10,293 bases of DNA. Origin: Smittium mucronatum. Lineage: Eukaryota > Kickxellomycota > Harpellomycetes > Harpellales > Legeriomycetaceae. The DNA lies in NCBI GenBank assembly GCA_001953115.1, contig LSSL01007740.1, positions 1 through 10,293 on the forward strand. Reading direction: 5' to 3'. Position 1 is the first letter of the stretch; each line of letters begins with the position of its first letter. The position numbers and the translations under genes are program-made. Below the pieces are notes generated by a model. It made no database searches, had not been told where the DNA came from, and saw nothing but the letters and a program-made list of their open reading frames with translations. Positions 1-6,963 of this stretch are shown piece after piece.

Positions 1-220
1 TTGCTAATTAGTAGTCCACATTTTTTTGTGGATTATCATTCGCTGGTACTTAAAATATCCAATTGAATGCATATTCTAGTAAGTTTTAATTTTTTTAAAC
101 CCTAAAGTTTTTTAATCTGTTAATGTAGACTTCACTATTTAGCTTTTTAGCTTTTTCTATATTTAGCCCTTTCAGGGTCATAAGATGCTTTGAGCTTCTA
201 GTTATTTCATCTTCATTCTC
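1..220. other. Moderately G+C-rich stretch, coding status unresolved
   Basis: Lines 1-60 and 121-180 each have 19 G/C in 60, well above the local background. No frame stays open in the standard code for long. Bases 12-35 can form a hairpin whose core is TCCACA paired with TGTGGA around a T-rich loop. AGCTTTTT occurs twice in tandem at 141-156. A canonical donor-like GTAAGT lies at 79-84, with several TTTAG or TTTCAG acceptor-like sites at 141-175, so an intron of about 65 to 97 nt is conceivable. I cannot fix a gene model. The stretch may be the edge of a gene that lies mostly to the left of the window. Confidence 0.25.
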
Positions 221-243
221 CATTAGAATATTTTATGAATTAA

Positions 244-414
244 ACTAATTATGAAGAATTATTTCTAATATTTTTTTTAATTGAACAAGAAAAAAGATGC
301 ATTTTTAAGTTGATAGTCCTAAAATATTTTAATAGACATTTGATAATTACAAATTTATACTCTGTTTTGAAGACGAAATGGTACAAAGCCTACTTCCAAT
401 TGATACACAAGTAA
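244..414 (+). CDS. Open coding-like segment, partial, unknown protein
   Basis: Between an in-frame TAA at 241-243 and a TAA at 412-414, 56 codons stay open in DNA where a stop is expected about every 11 codons. There is no ATG, so if real it is an internal exon and not a complete gene. The reading begins TNYEELFLIF and ends YKAYFQLIHK. It is rich in Leu, Ile and Phe with scattered Lys and Arg, and it has one Cys. The 3' part (361-420) has 23 G/C in 60, much higher than its surroundings. The last codon overlaps a donor-like GTAACT at 411, which starts the intron-like interval listed next, so the frame may end at a splice site and not at the TAA. No domain is recognised. Chance occurrence is not excluded. 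Confidence 0.3.
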   Translation, partial: TNYEELFLIFFLIEQEKRCIFKLIVLKYFNRHLIITNLYSVLKTKWYKAYFQLIHK

Positions 415-464
415 CTCGTCTGGATTTTTTCCTATAAATTTTTTTTTTTTTGATTTCCCCTTAG
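411..464 (+). other. Intron-like interval (GT...AG, 54 nt)
   Basis: The interval starts GTAACT, carries a run of 13 T at 439-451 and ends TTTCCCCTTAG, a good polypyrimidine tract plus acceptor. It begins at the end of the open segment 244-411, and its length is a multiple of three. Against it, the frame that follows meets a TAA at 475-477 after three full codons. The downstream exon would therefore have to use another acceptor, or the locus is decayed. Confidence 0.3.
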
Positions 465-598
465 TATTTTACTTTAAAATTCTCACTATGCTTTGAATAG
501 ACGAATCCAAAAACAAAATTCGTAGATTAAAATCAAGTAGCTAATGGAATATAGCTTTTATTAAAAGAGAACCAAATCAGAGTAAATTTTAGATATTA

Positions 599-742
599 AT
601 GATTACGAAATTAAGAAGTCTGGCTGTTAAAGAGCTAAAAAAGAATAATTTTATTCGGATAATTTATGCTTATTGGCTTTTTTTTTTTTTATTGGCTGAA
701 TTGAAAAGATTTTCACTAATTAAATATCTTTTTCTATTTTAA
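599..742 (+). CDS. Small ORF of 47 codons, hypothetical
   Basis: ATG at 599 opens a 47-codon frame ending in TAA at 740-742. The protein starts MITKLRSLAVKELKKNNF. Its N-terminal third is basic. The middle is a hydrophobic run encoded across 13 consecutive T (678-690), so the frame there depends on exact homopolymer length. The T tract is bracketed by two copies of TATTGGCT, which suggests it was inserted. An ORF of this size is expected by chance in this much AT-rich DNA. The slightly raised G+C at 601-660 (17 of 60) is the only extra support. No family is recognised. Confidence 0.2.
   Translation: MITKLRSLAVKELKKNNFIRIIYAYWLFFFLLAELKRFSLIKYLFLF
671..697. repeat. T tract between 8-bp direct repeats (TATTGGCT)
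   Basis: TATTGGCT at 671-678 recurs at 690-697, with only T (679-689) between the copies. On the minus strand this is a pure A tract flanked by a short duplication. It looks like a tail-only retroposition, but replication slippage could also produce it. Confidence 0.55.
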
Positions 743-759
743 TTCGAAAATAAGCATCA

Positions 760-790
760 ATTTCATAAAAAGTGTGTTATTTCATAAAAA
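760..790. repeat. Short direct repeat pair (ATTTCATAAAAA)
   Basis: The 12-mer ATTTCATAAAAA occurs at 760-771 and 779-790, a 19-bp offset. It is a small local duplication of unknown meaning. Confidence 0.6.
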
Positions 791-1702
791 CTGAGTTTTT
801 CCATAAAGCATAGATTTTTAATAAAAACCTTGGGGAATTAACGGAAGAAATTTTTTGATTTTAATCTCAGTTTTTCACAAATTGAATCAGAAATTAATAA
901 AGAAAATAATGATTTGTTTAATCAATCTCTAGTAACGAATTAAGTTGATAAAAGAATTTTTTAGACCAATAAAACCAAAATAACTCGAAAATATTACTTA
1001 TTTCGAATATTTAATTCGTTAAATGTACTTTATTACGACAATTTCTCTATTTTGCCAATAAATTGAACCGATAAACTATATCATGGTAAATGCCAATAAA
1101 ATGAATGAAAAATATAGTAATGTTAACCAAATAATCTTCCATATATGTATATTTACAGTATTAGAAGTTGTGAAACGAAAAATTTAAATATAGGGGGTTT
1201 TTATTTTAACATTTAATAGGACGGATAAAATTAAGATGTATTAATTATTAAAGAATGTAAAATTGAAAAATGATCAAATACATAGAAAAATATGTGAGTT
1301 ATTATCTGTAAACTATCAAAAAATACTTTATTAGCATATTTAACATAATTACCATTATTGGAACCTTTCAAAAAGCATAAAGGATCTTGAATATTAAATT
1401 AATCGTACTGAATTATGATTTCAAAGACGAATACTATTTAAATTAAGAGAAGATACTATATATTTTTGTGATTGCAAAAAAACTTAATCTTATCTTCATA
1501 AACCAATTTTTATTGTAACTGGTGTTTAATTTTTCTGTGTAATACTAATTAAAAAAATGAATTTATAGATGTGATTTTAATTTTTCTTAAATTCAAATCG
1601 GTGAAATAGCGCTTAAATAATCATTTACACTATAATAATTATGCCAATACGATATGTAAAAATCAAAAGCATATAAAAATTACAATTATGAAAAAAATTT
1701 GT

Positions 1703-1714
1703 AAAAAAAAAAAA
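1703..1714. repeat. Poly(A) tract, 12 A
   Basis: An uninterrupted run of 12 A sits at 1703-1714. I looked for flanking duplications of the kind seen around the tract at 3662 and found none nearby, so there is no evidence that it is a retroposed tail. Confidence 0.7.
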
Positions 1715-2005
1715 GATTTAAAAGAAAGATAAGATCTAGTACCTTAATAAAGAGATATATTGAACGCCAGTATTGAAAATTGAGTAAACATATAAAAAAA
1801 TTACACAATAAAAATTTATAAACTTATTATAAAGTCTTATATAATAAATTAGGAAATCTATTTCAATCATTTAATCATTTCTTCAACAATTTATAGAATA
1901 CTGCCTTTGATATGTGCCAATGTTATAAAACGAGGAGTAGAAATCGGAACGAAGAATCAAGATCTTCAGTAAGAGCCCACGATGAAACTGAGAATATTCC
2001 GTTGA

Positions 2006-2263
2006 ATTTACGTCAAATTATTTATAATGTCCACCTATCAACTAGTAGATCACACTGCGAATTCTGATACAACAAATCTGGGATACATGAACTATGATTC
2101 AAATGGCGCCATTTCAATTCCTTGTCCAGATAGCACCTTTAGATTATCCTTCGATTTGGATGGAACTTCAGATGTGCAATTTATTATTTCCAGCCTTCCT
2201 GATTCCGCGTCTGTTGACACAATCTTCGAATATGTTAGCCTGGCATCCACTGGTATATATTAA
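2006..2263 (+). CDS. Best-supported single frame within the island at 1897-2474
   Basis: This frame is open for 85 codons after a TGA at 2003-2005, with an ATG at 2027 giving 78 residues. Composition is convincing: G is frequent at codon position 1 (GAT, GGA, GCC, GTT), and the protein mixes Asp, Ser, Gly, Pro and aromatic residues instead of the Ile/Lys/Asn/Phe that random AT-rich DNA gives. The stop TAA at 2261-2263 is followed in the same frame by 19 more open codons up to TAG at 2321. The TAA may therefore be a nonsense mutation or lie inside an intron. No signal peptide or membrane segment is obvious, and two candidate secondary-structure breaks fall at Pro residues. It is probably a middle part of a larger protein. 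Confidence 0.5.
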   Translation: MYVKLFIMSTYQLVDHTANSDTTNLGYMNYDSNGAISIPCPDSTFRLSFDLDGTSDVQFIISSLPDSASVDTIFEYVSLASTGIY

Positions 2264-2294
2264 ATCGGTCATGAAATAGTTTTTTTCAAAGCAT

Positions 2295-2474
2295 ATGGCA
2301 CAATCTGTAATTCCGTCATCTAGACCAACTACAGTGAAGTTTGAACGCCTTGTTAATTGCACCGTTAATCTATATGGAAATGGTGTGCTTAAGACGTATA
2401 TCAATCTAAAAGACGACGATAATATTAATAATTTTAAATCGGGGTCCAAAAATTCTCTTATTTGGTACTGCTAA
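2295..2474 (+). CDS. 3' frame of the island, 59 codons, unknown protein
   Basis: ATG at 2295 starts a 59-codon frame ending in TAA at 2472-2474; the frame is open from 2280. It includes PTTVKFERLVNCTVNLYGNG, then an Asp/Asn-rich patch (residues about 41 to 47) and a Lys/Ser-rich end. The NCT triplet would be a glycosylation sequon if the protein were secreted. G+C falls sharply just after the stop, which agrees with the end of a gene here. It most likely continues the frame at 2006-2263 through a frameshift or short intron. An independent small gene starting at 2295 is possible but less likely. Confidence 0.45.
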   Translation: MAQSVIPSSRPTTVKFERLVNCTVNLYGNGVLKTYINLKDDDNINNFKSGSKNSLIWYC

Positions 2475-3218
2475 AGAGCCGGCATCGATTGATATAATTT
2501 TTATATATTGCTTTTGTTCTTTTTCTTTTTCTGATTAGAAATATTAGGAAATTTAATTACTAGGTAGTCTTAATGAATTTACTTTGGCATCCTATCTTGT
2601 GTATTTATTTTATTTTTTCAGAATAATATCTTTATTAAGAATCAAATCTATATTTAATTATCTTTTCTTTTTATATTAAAACAAATTCATTTGATGGATT
2701 CTTAATGATTAATGCATTTTATAGTGTACCATGTTTCAACGAAAATACCTAAACATTGATTTTTAACCAATTAAATTGAAGAATTATTATAAAAAGAATT
2801 ATTTATCACTAAAATATATTCAAATTCTTGATTTAGGTATTTTATATATGAAAATTTCTTTAACATTAGTAAATAGAAATGATGAGTAGAGTTTTACAAA
2901 TTCATTGGATAAATTCAATTAATTAATCGGCTAGTAAAACTGATCCGCAACAAAATATTTTTTTCGTTAAGAATCACCCATATGATTAATTTTTTTAAAA
3001 TTTTTTTTATTTCTTTTGGTTCTAAAAAAAATTATTCCAGTTTAGATTGTTTTATTTAATTTTGTAAATTGCGCCATAAAATATGAACTCAATGATATTT
3101 ATTTCTTACGCATTGAAGATCTATTATTTTTTCTATCATTAGTTAGCTTATGAGTTCTCATTTAAAAAATACAATATAAATGGATAATATGTGCTAAGTT
3201 ATTATTGATTTTTTTTCT
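2475..3218. other. AT-rich stretch without a supported gene
   Basis: Immediately after the island comes a T-rich tract (about 2500-2535) that could be part of a 3' untranslated region. Lines 2881-2960 are slightly richer in G+C (16 of 60 in the first), but no frame there exceeds about 16 codons. Nothing else is seen. Confidence 0.45.
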
Positions 3219-3422
3219 ATGAATAACTTATTATTTATAAAAATACTGAATATTTTAGAGAAATTATCTGAAGGTTTTTTAGAATTTTTAGATAAAGATT
3301 TAATTATTTTTTTTCACATTTTTTTAGATAATTTTTTATATTTTATGAAGCCTGTAAGGATCAGGTTTAATGGGATAATTATAATAATAAAAGATAAAAG
3401 AATATACTGGTTAAAAATATAA
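3219..3422 (+). CDS. Weak ORF of 67 codons, Leu/Phe-rich
   Basis: ATG at 3219 opens 67 codons to TAA at 3420-3422. Residues about 4 to 40 are dominated by Leu, Ile and Phe, with Glu and Asp at intervals (for example ILEKLSEGFLEFLDKDL). That is compatible with one or two amphipathic helices. Leucine is almost always TTA, as expected both in real genes of AT-rich genomes and in random T/A runs. An ORF of this size is expected about once by chance in a window like this. No family is recognised and there is no supporting neighbour apart from the equally weak segment that follows. Confidence 0.2.
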   Translation: MNNLLFIKILNILEKLSEGFLEFLDKDLIIFFHIFLDNFLYFMKPVRIRFNGIIIIIKDKRIYWLKI

Positions 3423-3439
3423 AAGATAGGGAAAGATAA

Positions 3440-3583
3440 AAGTTGAAAAGCATAGCCATTCCAAAATGTCTAAGCTTCCTTATTTATACCATTTTCTATT
3501 TTCTAAAAGTCAATTATGCTTATGGGAAGATTTCTTCATTGGATGAAACATTCAATGGTGTACTGAATCTATTTGTTCATTAA
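3440..3583 (+). CDS. Open segment with a signal-peptide-like start, hypothetical
   Basis: Forty-seven codons are open between TAA at 3437-3439 and TAA at 3581-3583. There is no ATG; a TTG lies at 3443. The reading has basic residues, then a hydrophobic stretch (LSFLIYTIFYFL), then VNYAYGKISSLDETFNGVL. This resembles a secretory signal with a cleavage-like Ala followed by a polar mature start. G+C is raised (20 of 60 at 3421-3480), and G is fairly frequent at codon position 1. A different frame also offers a 26-codon ATG ORF here, so the frame is not certain. It could be an exon missing its start codon, or chance. Confidence 0.25.
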   Translation, partial: KLKSIAIPKCLSFLIYTIFYFLKVNYAYGKISSLDETFNGVLNLFVH

Positions 3584-3615
3584 AAAACCATTTTAAATAG
3601 TTATCGACTTATTAT

Positions 3616-3689
3616 ATCCGTTTCTAAATTGAAGTTATCTTACATTAAAATTCCGTGATACAAAAAAAAAAAACATCCGTTTCTAAATT
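3616..3689 (+). mobile_element. Mini-retroposition footprint: poly(A)-tailed insert between 15-bp direct repeats
   Basis: ATCCGTTTCTAAATT occurs at 3616-3630 and again, perfectly, at 3675-3689. Between them lie 44 bp (3631-3674) that begin GAAGTTATC, contain ATTCCGTGATAC and finish with 12 A plus one C. A target-site duplication of 7 to 20 bp around a sequence ending in poly(A) is the standard mark of target-primed reverse transcription by LINE-type machinery. The insert is too short to identify its source. It may be the 5'-truncated end of a retroelement or of a cellular RNA. The C after the A tract is a small deviation. Confidence 0.6.
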
Positions 3690-3772
3690 TTATTTAAATA
3701 AGAAAAGATAACACAGAGAAATTTCTATACCGGAAAATAAAGAAATTTCAAGCAAATCTATAATATTTAGTG

Positions 3773-3788
3773 TATATATATATATATA
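3773..3788. repeat. (TA)8 microsatellite
   Basis: Eight uninterrupted TA units. Confidence 0.85.
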
Positions 3789-4338
3789 ACTCAATCAATC
3801 CTTTTTTTCTCAAAAAGTATTTTCATTATAAACACTTTTTTAATAATATGTTACTTTAATTTCTTTTTAATTATATCTTCAAATACAATATAAAATTTTA
3901 AATGCCGTAATCTATGAACACGTAAATATTTGAGGTAGAAGTATTTTTAAAATTATAATATAAGTTAACTTCTACTTTGAAGCCCAAAAGCTTGAAATTT
4001 TTTATTTCTTATATCTCATATGTAGCCAATTTTTTAGCCGAAGTTTAAATTAGTTGTGATTTTTAGCTATTTATGATTTAAATATTGATATATTATATTA
4101 TTTCACCATTTTTTAAAAAATTTCGTGATTGATATTTCATAATTTAAATGTTCGATATTTCTAAGAGTTGAATTCATATTTTTTATTCAGAGGCTCAATT
4201 ATTATTCTTTCTGATATCAAATGTTGTAAAATTTTCACAATAGTTCAGCATTTTTGTTTGAAAATAGTTTATAAACGCCACTATTTTAGAAAATCAAAAA
4301 AACGTGTAATGAAATTCTCAATAAAGGTGAATTAAATT

Positions 4339-4369
4339 ATTTTTTTATCAAAATTAATTTTTTTATCAA
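4339..4369. repeat. Tandem pair of ATTTTTTTATCAA
   Basis: The 13-mer ATTTTTTTATCAA occurs at 4339-4351 and 4357-4369, an 18-bp period. It is a local duplication. Confidence 0.6.
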
Positions 4370-5088
4370 TAAATCGGAGTTAGTAGGTCAGAGAAACATT
4401 TAATTTTTAGCAATTTTTATTAGGATAAAATAAATAAGCTCATTATTTTATATAGATTATATATTTATTAGTTTTGAAATATTCCATTTTATTTTTATTT
4501 ATTACATATCAAAAATTTTTTTTAATAAAATAAAAAATTCATTTTTTACTTTTTCTATTATGAATACACTTCTTCTTTATGTAATCCTGATGTGTTTGGC
4601 TTTATTAATCATTTTTCCAACTGATAAAAAGTATCATAAAAGTTTTGATTTAGATTGATCATTTTTCACAGATTAGTAATATTTTATAACTTATTTTTTT
4701 CTTTTTCGATTAATTTTTTAATTAATTATAACGACTATATCTTATATTAAATCGGTGATGCAAAAATAAATAATAATTCTAGGTTAATATTTTCTTATAA
4801 TATCTCTTTCCAAGAATTTAACAGATATTAAAAAATTATTGATAATTTTTTTTGTAAATCGTTTTTATATTTCAATTATATGTATATAATTTTTTGTTTT
4901 TTACTGGTTACTTATTATTAACTAGTGGTTAGTAATTAATCAGATACAAAATTTAACATGATACAAATTAATTTAGTTAGATTAAATATGCCTATAAATA
5001 AATATATAAGTCAATAATATAAAAATATTTTAAGATCTATTGAGAAATTTTATCTCATCAATCTATCTGTTTTTTATAAAACCAATGA

Positions 5089-5229
5089 TTCAAAAATACT
5101 AATATTTTTCCCGCAGCCTCGATTCTGAGTATTTGGGGGGGGGTAAATCTATCTATCCAAACTGAATATATGTATATTTGTTTTATTGATATTAATTATA
5201 AAACTTCTCACAAATACTTTTGTTTTTAA
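5089..5229 (+). CDS. Open segment across a 9-G run, hypothetical
   Basis: Forty-six codons lie between TGA at 5086-5088 and TAA at 5227-5229, without an ATG near the start. The reading includes FPAASILSIWGGVNLSIQTE. The segment holds an acceptor-like TTTTTCCCGCAG ending at 5116. It also holds a run of nine G (5135-5143) that encodes part of WGGV in this frame. The frame depends entirely on the G count. Shifting by one gives a different short reading (LDSEYLGGGKSIYPN). Either could be an exon beginning after the acceptor-like AG. Support is weak. Confidence 0.2.
   Translation, partial: FKNTNIFPAASILSIWGGVNLSIQTEYMYICFIDINYKTSHKYFCF
5135..5143. repeat. Run of nine G
   Basis: Nine consecutive G occur in DNA of about 20% G+C, by far the longest G or C run in the window. 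Confidence 0.8.
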
Positions 5230-6116
5230 TCCTTATAAGTTATAAGAAAAATTTAAGAAGATAATCTGATTTTCTAATGCGATTAATATGAATTTTATTC
5301 AATATTTAGACTAAATCAAACTGATTCATTTTTTTCTCAATATACATTTTTCTGAATAAACCTAAATTAAATGTGAAATTTCAAATTATTTTTTTTAAAA
5401 ATATTGAATTCCGTTTTAATTTAAGACACAAAATCAACAACTTAACAATTCCAAAATCTTTTTAAATTTTTTTTTTCAAAATAAATAATTAAATTACCCA
5501 AAATAATAATTTATCCGATTGAGTTCTTCAAAATTTATTCATTTTAAAATGAAACGGGATATTTAAATTAGCCACCACTCACAACGAAATATATTTGGTA
5601 AAAAAATTTAAAATTTTAACCATTTTGCATATCTAGATAAAATACATCTAAAAATTTATTTTATAAGACAAAAAAATCTTTAATATTAATTTTTTATAAT
5701 TTATATTATATTTTTAATAAGGAAAATCGGTACACCATGAATTTATTTTCATAATATTATAGAATAATAATTTTAAATGATTCTAAATTCTCAAAACAAT
5801 TAACAGGTGTTGAGCCTTTTTTTAAATATTTTTTGAAACCAGATTTCTTAAAGGGTTTATATCTATGTAAAGGTATTTTTTAATGGATTTTCCATGATAA
5901 ATTTTTGATAAATTAGATCTTTTCGCATAAATATCAATTTTATTATTCTAAAATTAAATTTACTATATATATCAACAATTTATTTTATGTATTTTCTTCT
6001 GTTAAAATATTTGTGATTATGAAACACATAATCATAAGTAAGAATATAATCTTTTTATACATTCTTATTTTAGTTTTTACTGAATTAAATAATTTTAATA
6101 TGGCCACCTTTATTGA
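5230..6116. other. AT-rich stretch without a supported gene
   Basis: Homopolymer-rich. Near its end an ATG at 6101-6103 begins a 19-codon reading (MATFIETLLKSQKYCLSIN) that overlaps the next segment in another frame and is too short to call. Nothing else is seen. Confidence 0.45.
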
Positions 6117-6230
6117 AACCCTATTAAAGTCCCAGAAATATTGTCTATCAATAAATTAAAAATTTCACTCATAATTATACAAGATATTTTTGCTCGTATC
6201 CTAGCCAGAAAAAAAATCTCGATAATATAA
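6117..6230 (+). CDS. Open segment of 37 codons, hypothetical
   Basis: The frame is open between TGA at 6114-6116 and TAA at 6228-6230. It reads NPIKVPEILSINKLKISLI and continues to a basic end around ARILARKK. G+C is raised over 6181-6300 compared with both flanks. There is no start codon, so it would be an internal exon or a remnant. The overlapping 19-codon ATG reading in a different frame shows how ambiguous this stretch is. No family is recognised. Confidence 0.18.
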   Translation, partial: NPIKVPEILSINKLKISLIIIQDIFARILARKKISII

Positions 6231-6520
6231 AAGCTCATCGTTAGGGTAGCTGAAATCTTAAATTAACAACTCGCTATTACCCAAATCATAAAAATATTTA
6301 TCAAAAGAATAAATAATATTCATTAAAGATGCTGCATCTAAAAAAATAAAAATTTCAAAATTATAGTCAATTTTAAAAACCTATTACATAGGATTTTAAA
6401 TTTTATTTCTATAAGTGATGTAAAATTCATGAAATATTTTTGAGCGGTTTTTAAATAGATACGACTATATTAATGAAAAACTAAAAAATAATAAGAGTAT
6501 ATTGTGAAAACTAAACTACT

Positions 6521-6724
6521 ATGAGTAATACTGAGAAAAAACTTTCTAAAAATTTTGCGGTCTTCCTCTTTTCTTTTTTTTTGATAACAAACCGACATTT
6601 AAATTTTCTGATCTTGCCGTTTTTTTCAATTAATGATAAAAATAGTAACATTTATGTGTTTACCAAAATTAATCAATCGCGAAAAAACGTCATTCCATGT
6701 CATCATATCATTTTTAGCAGTTAA
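6521..6724 (+). CDS. Small ORF of 67 codons with a possible N-terminal membrane anchor
   Basis: ATG at 6521 opens 67 codons to TAA at 6722-6724. The start MSNTEKKLSKN is polar and basic. It is followed by a hydrophobic run at residues about 12 to 23 (FAVFLFSFFLIT), and a second hydrophobic patch (LNFLILPFF) lies near residues 27 to 35. This would fit a signal anchor with the rest outside the membrane. G+C is about 28%, against clearly lower flanks. G at codon position 1 is scarce, which argues against a real gene, and an ORF of this length is expected by chance. It lies about 240 bases before the coding island at 6964. Confidence 0.25.
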   Translation: MSNTEKKLSKNFAVFLFSFFLITNRHLNFLILPFFSINDKNSNIYVFTKINQSRKNVIPCHHIIFSS

Positions 6725-6963
6725 AATGTTGAATTTACAATTCAATTCATTACTTCCAGAATATTGATGTAAACTCAATAGAGATATCTATTTAATAATT
6801 CAATTTTTCATTTTTTTGGAATGAATTAAAAAAAATTATATCTGGTCTCCCTTTTTCATTTAGAGCTAGCTTGAATTAAATAAATAATTCTTCCTTTATA
6901 AAATAATCATTTTCTTGATTTTTCATATTAATTCGGGAATTTTTTCTATTGATGTATCAATGA

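Larger units (their letters stand above)
743..1896. other. AT-rich stretch without a supported gene
   Basis: I find no open frame with coding-like composition on either strand. It holds the 12-bp repeat pair at 760-790, a run of 12 A at 1703-1714 and scattered A/T homopolymers. The 3' edge (about 1860-1896) ends in a pyrimidine-containing stretch and TTTATAG, an acceptor-like context immediately before the coding island at 1897. Confidence 0.5.
1897..2474 (+). pseudogene. Broken or short-intron gene, unknown protein (strongest coding island)
   Basis: G+C is about 36% over 1921-2460, roughly twice the background. Three + strand frames are open in turn: 1897-2067 (ATG at 1912), 2006-2263 and 2280-2474. 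The first reads through MCQCYKTRSRNRNEESRSS, a basic, Arg/Ser-rich start. The second contains GAISIPCPDSTFRLSFDLDG and an acidic, Ser-rich stretch. The third contains KFERLVNCTVNLYGNGVLK and ends NSLIWYC before TAA. In 2168-2263 G+C falls from codon position 1 to 2 to 3, as expected for a true + strand gene under AT pressure. The simplest break map is a frameshift within 2006-2067, a TAA at 2261-2263, and a second frameshift within 2280-2323. An alternative set of GT-AG micro-introns (2012-2045, 2253-2291, 2307-2334) also reconnects the frames but leaves a 15-nt exon. No family is recognised. Confidence 0.6.
3690..5088. other. AT-rich stretch without a supported gene
   Basis: G+C falls as low as 6 of 60 (4441-4500). 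It contains a (TA)8 microsatellite, a tandem pair of ATTTTTTTATCAA, and many A/T homopolymers. No frame of coding-like composition is seen on either strand. Confidence 0.5.

Noticed and set aside
12..35. Hairpin with T-rich loop as a transcription terminator
   Set aside because: The T run is in the loop and not after the stem, and no bacterial gene context exists.
700..960. Apparent continuation of a glutamine-rich protein in frame 1 if TAA and TAG are read as Gln
   Set aside because: The frame contains TGA at 697, 856, 883, 910 and 946, and its TAA/TAG density matches random AT-rich DNA. The protein-like look comes from base composition.
1590..1605. TTCAAATCG, similar to a tRNA T-arm box
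   Set aside because: No cloverleaf arms or acceptor stem can be formed around it.
2094..2279. ORF of 61 codons on the + strand overlapping the strong coding island
   Set aside because: It is a shadow in another frame. The overlapping frame 2006-2263 has the better codon-position composition.
2500..2535. Hydrophobic poly-Phe/Leu reading after the stop at 2472 as a membrane segment of the island protein
   Set aside because: It arises from a T-rich tract where G+C falls off sharply, and it would need further frame changes. It is more likely non-coding 3' sequence.
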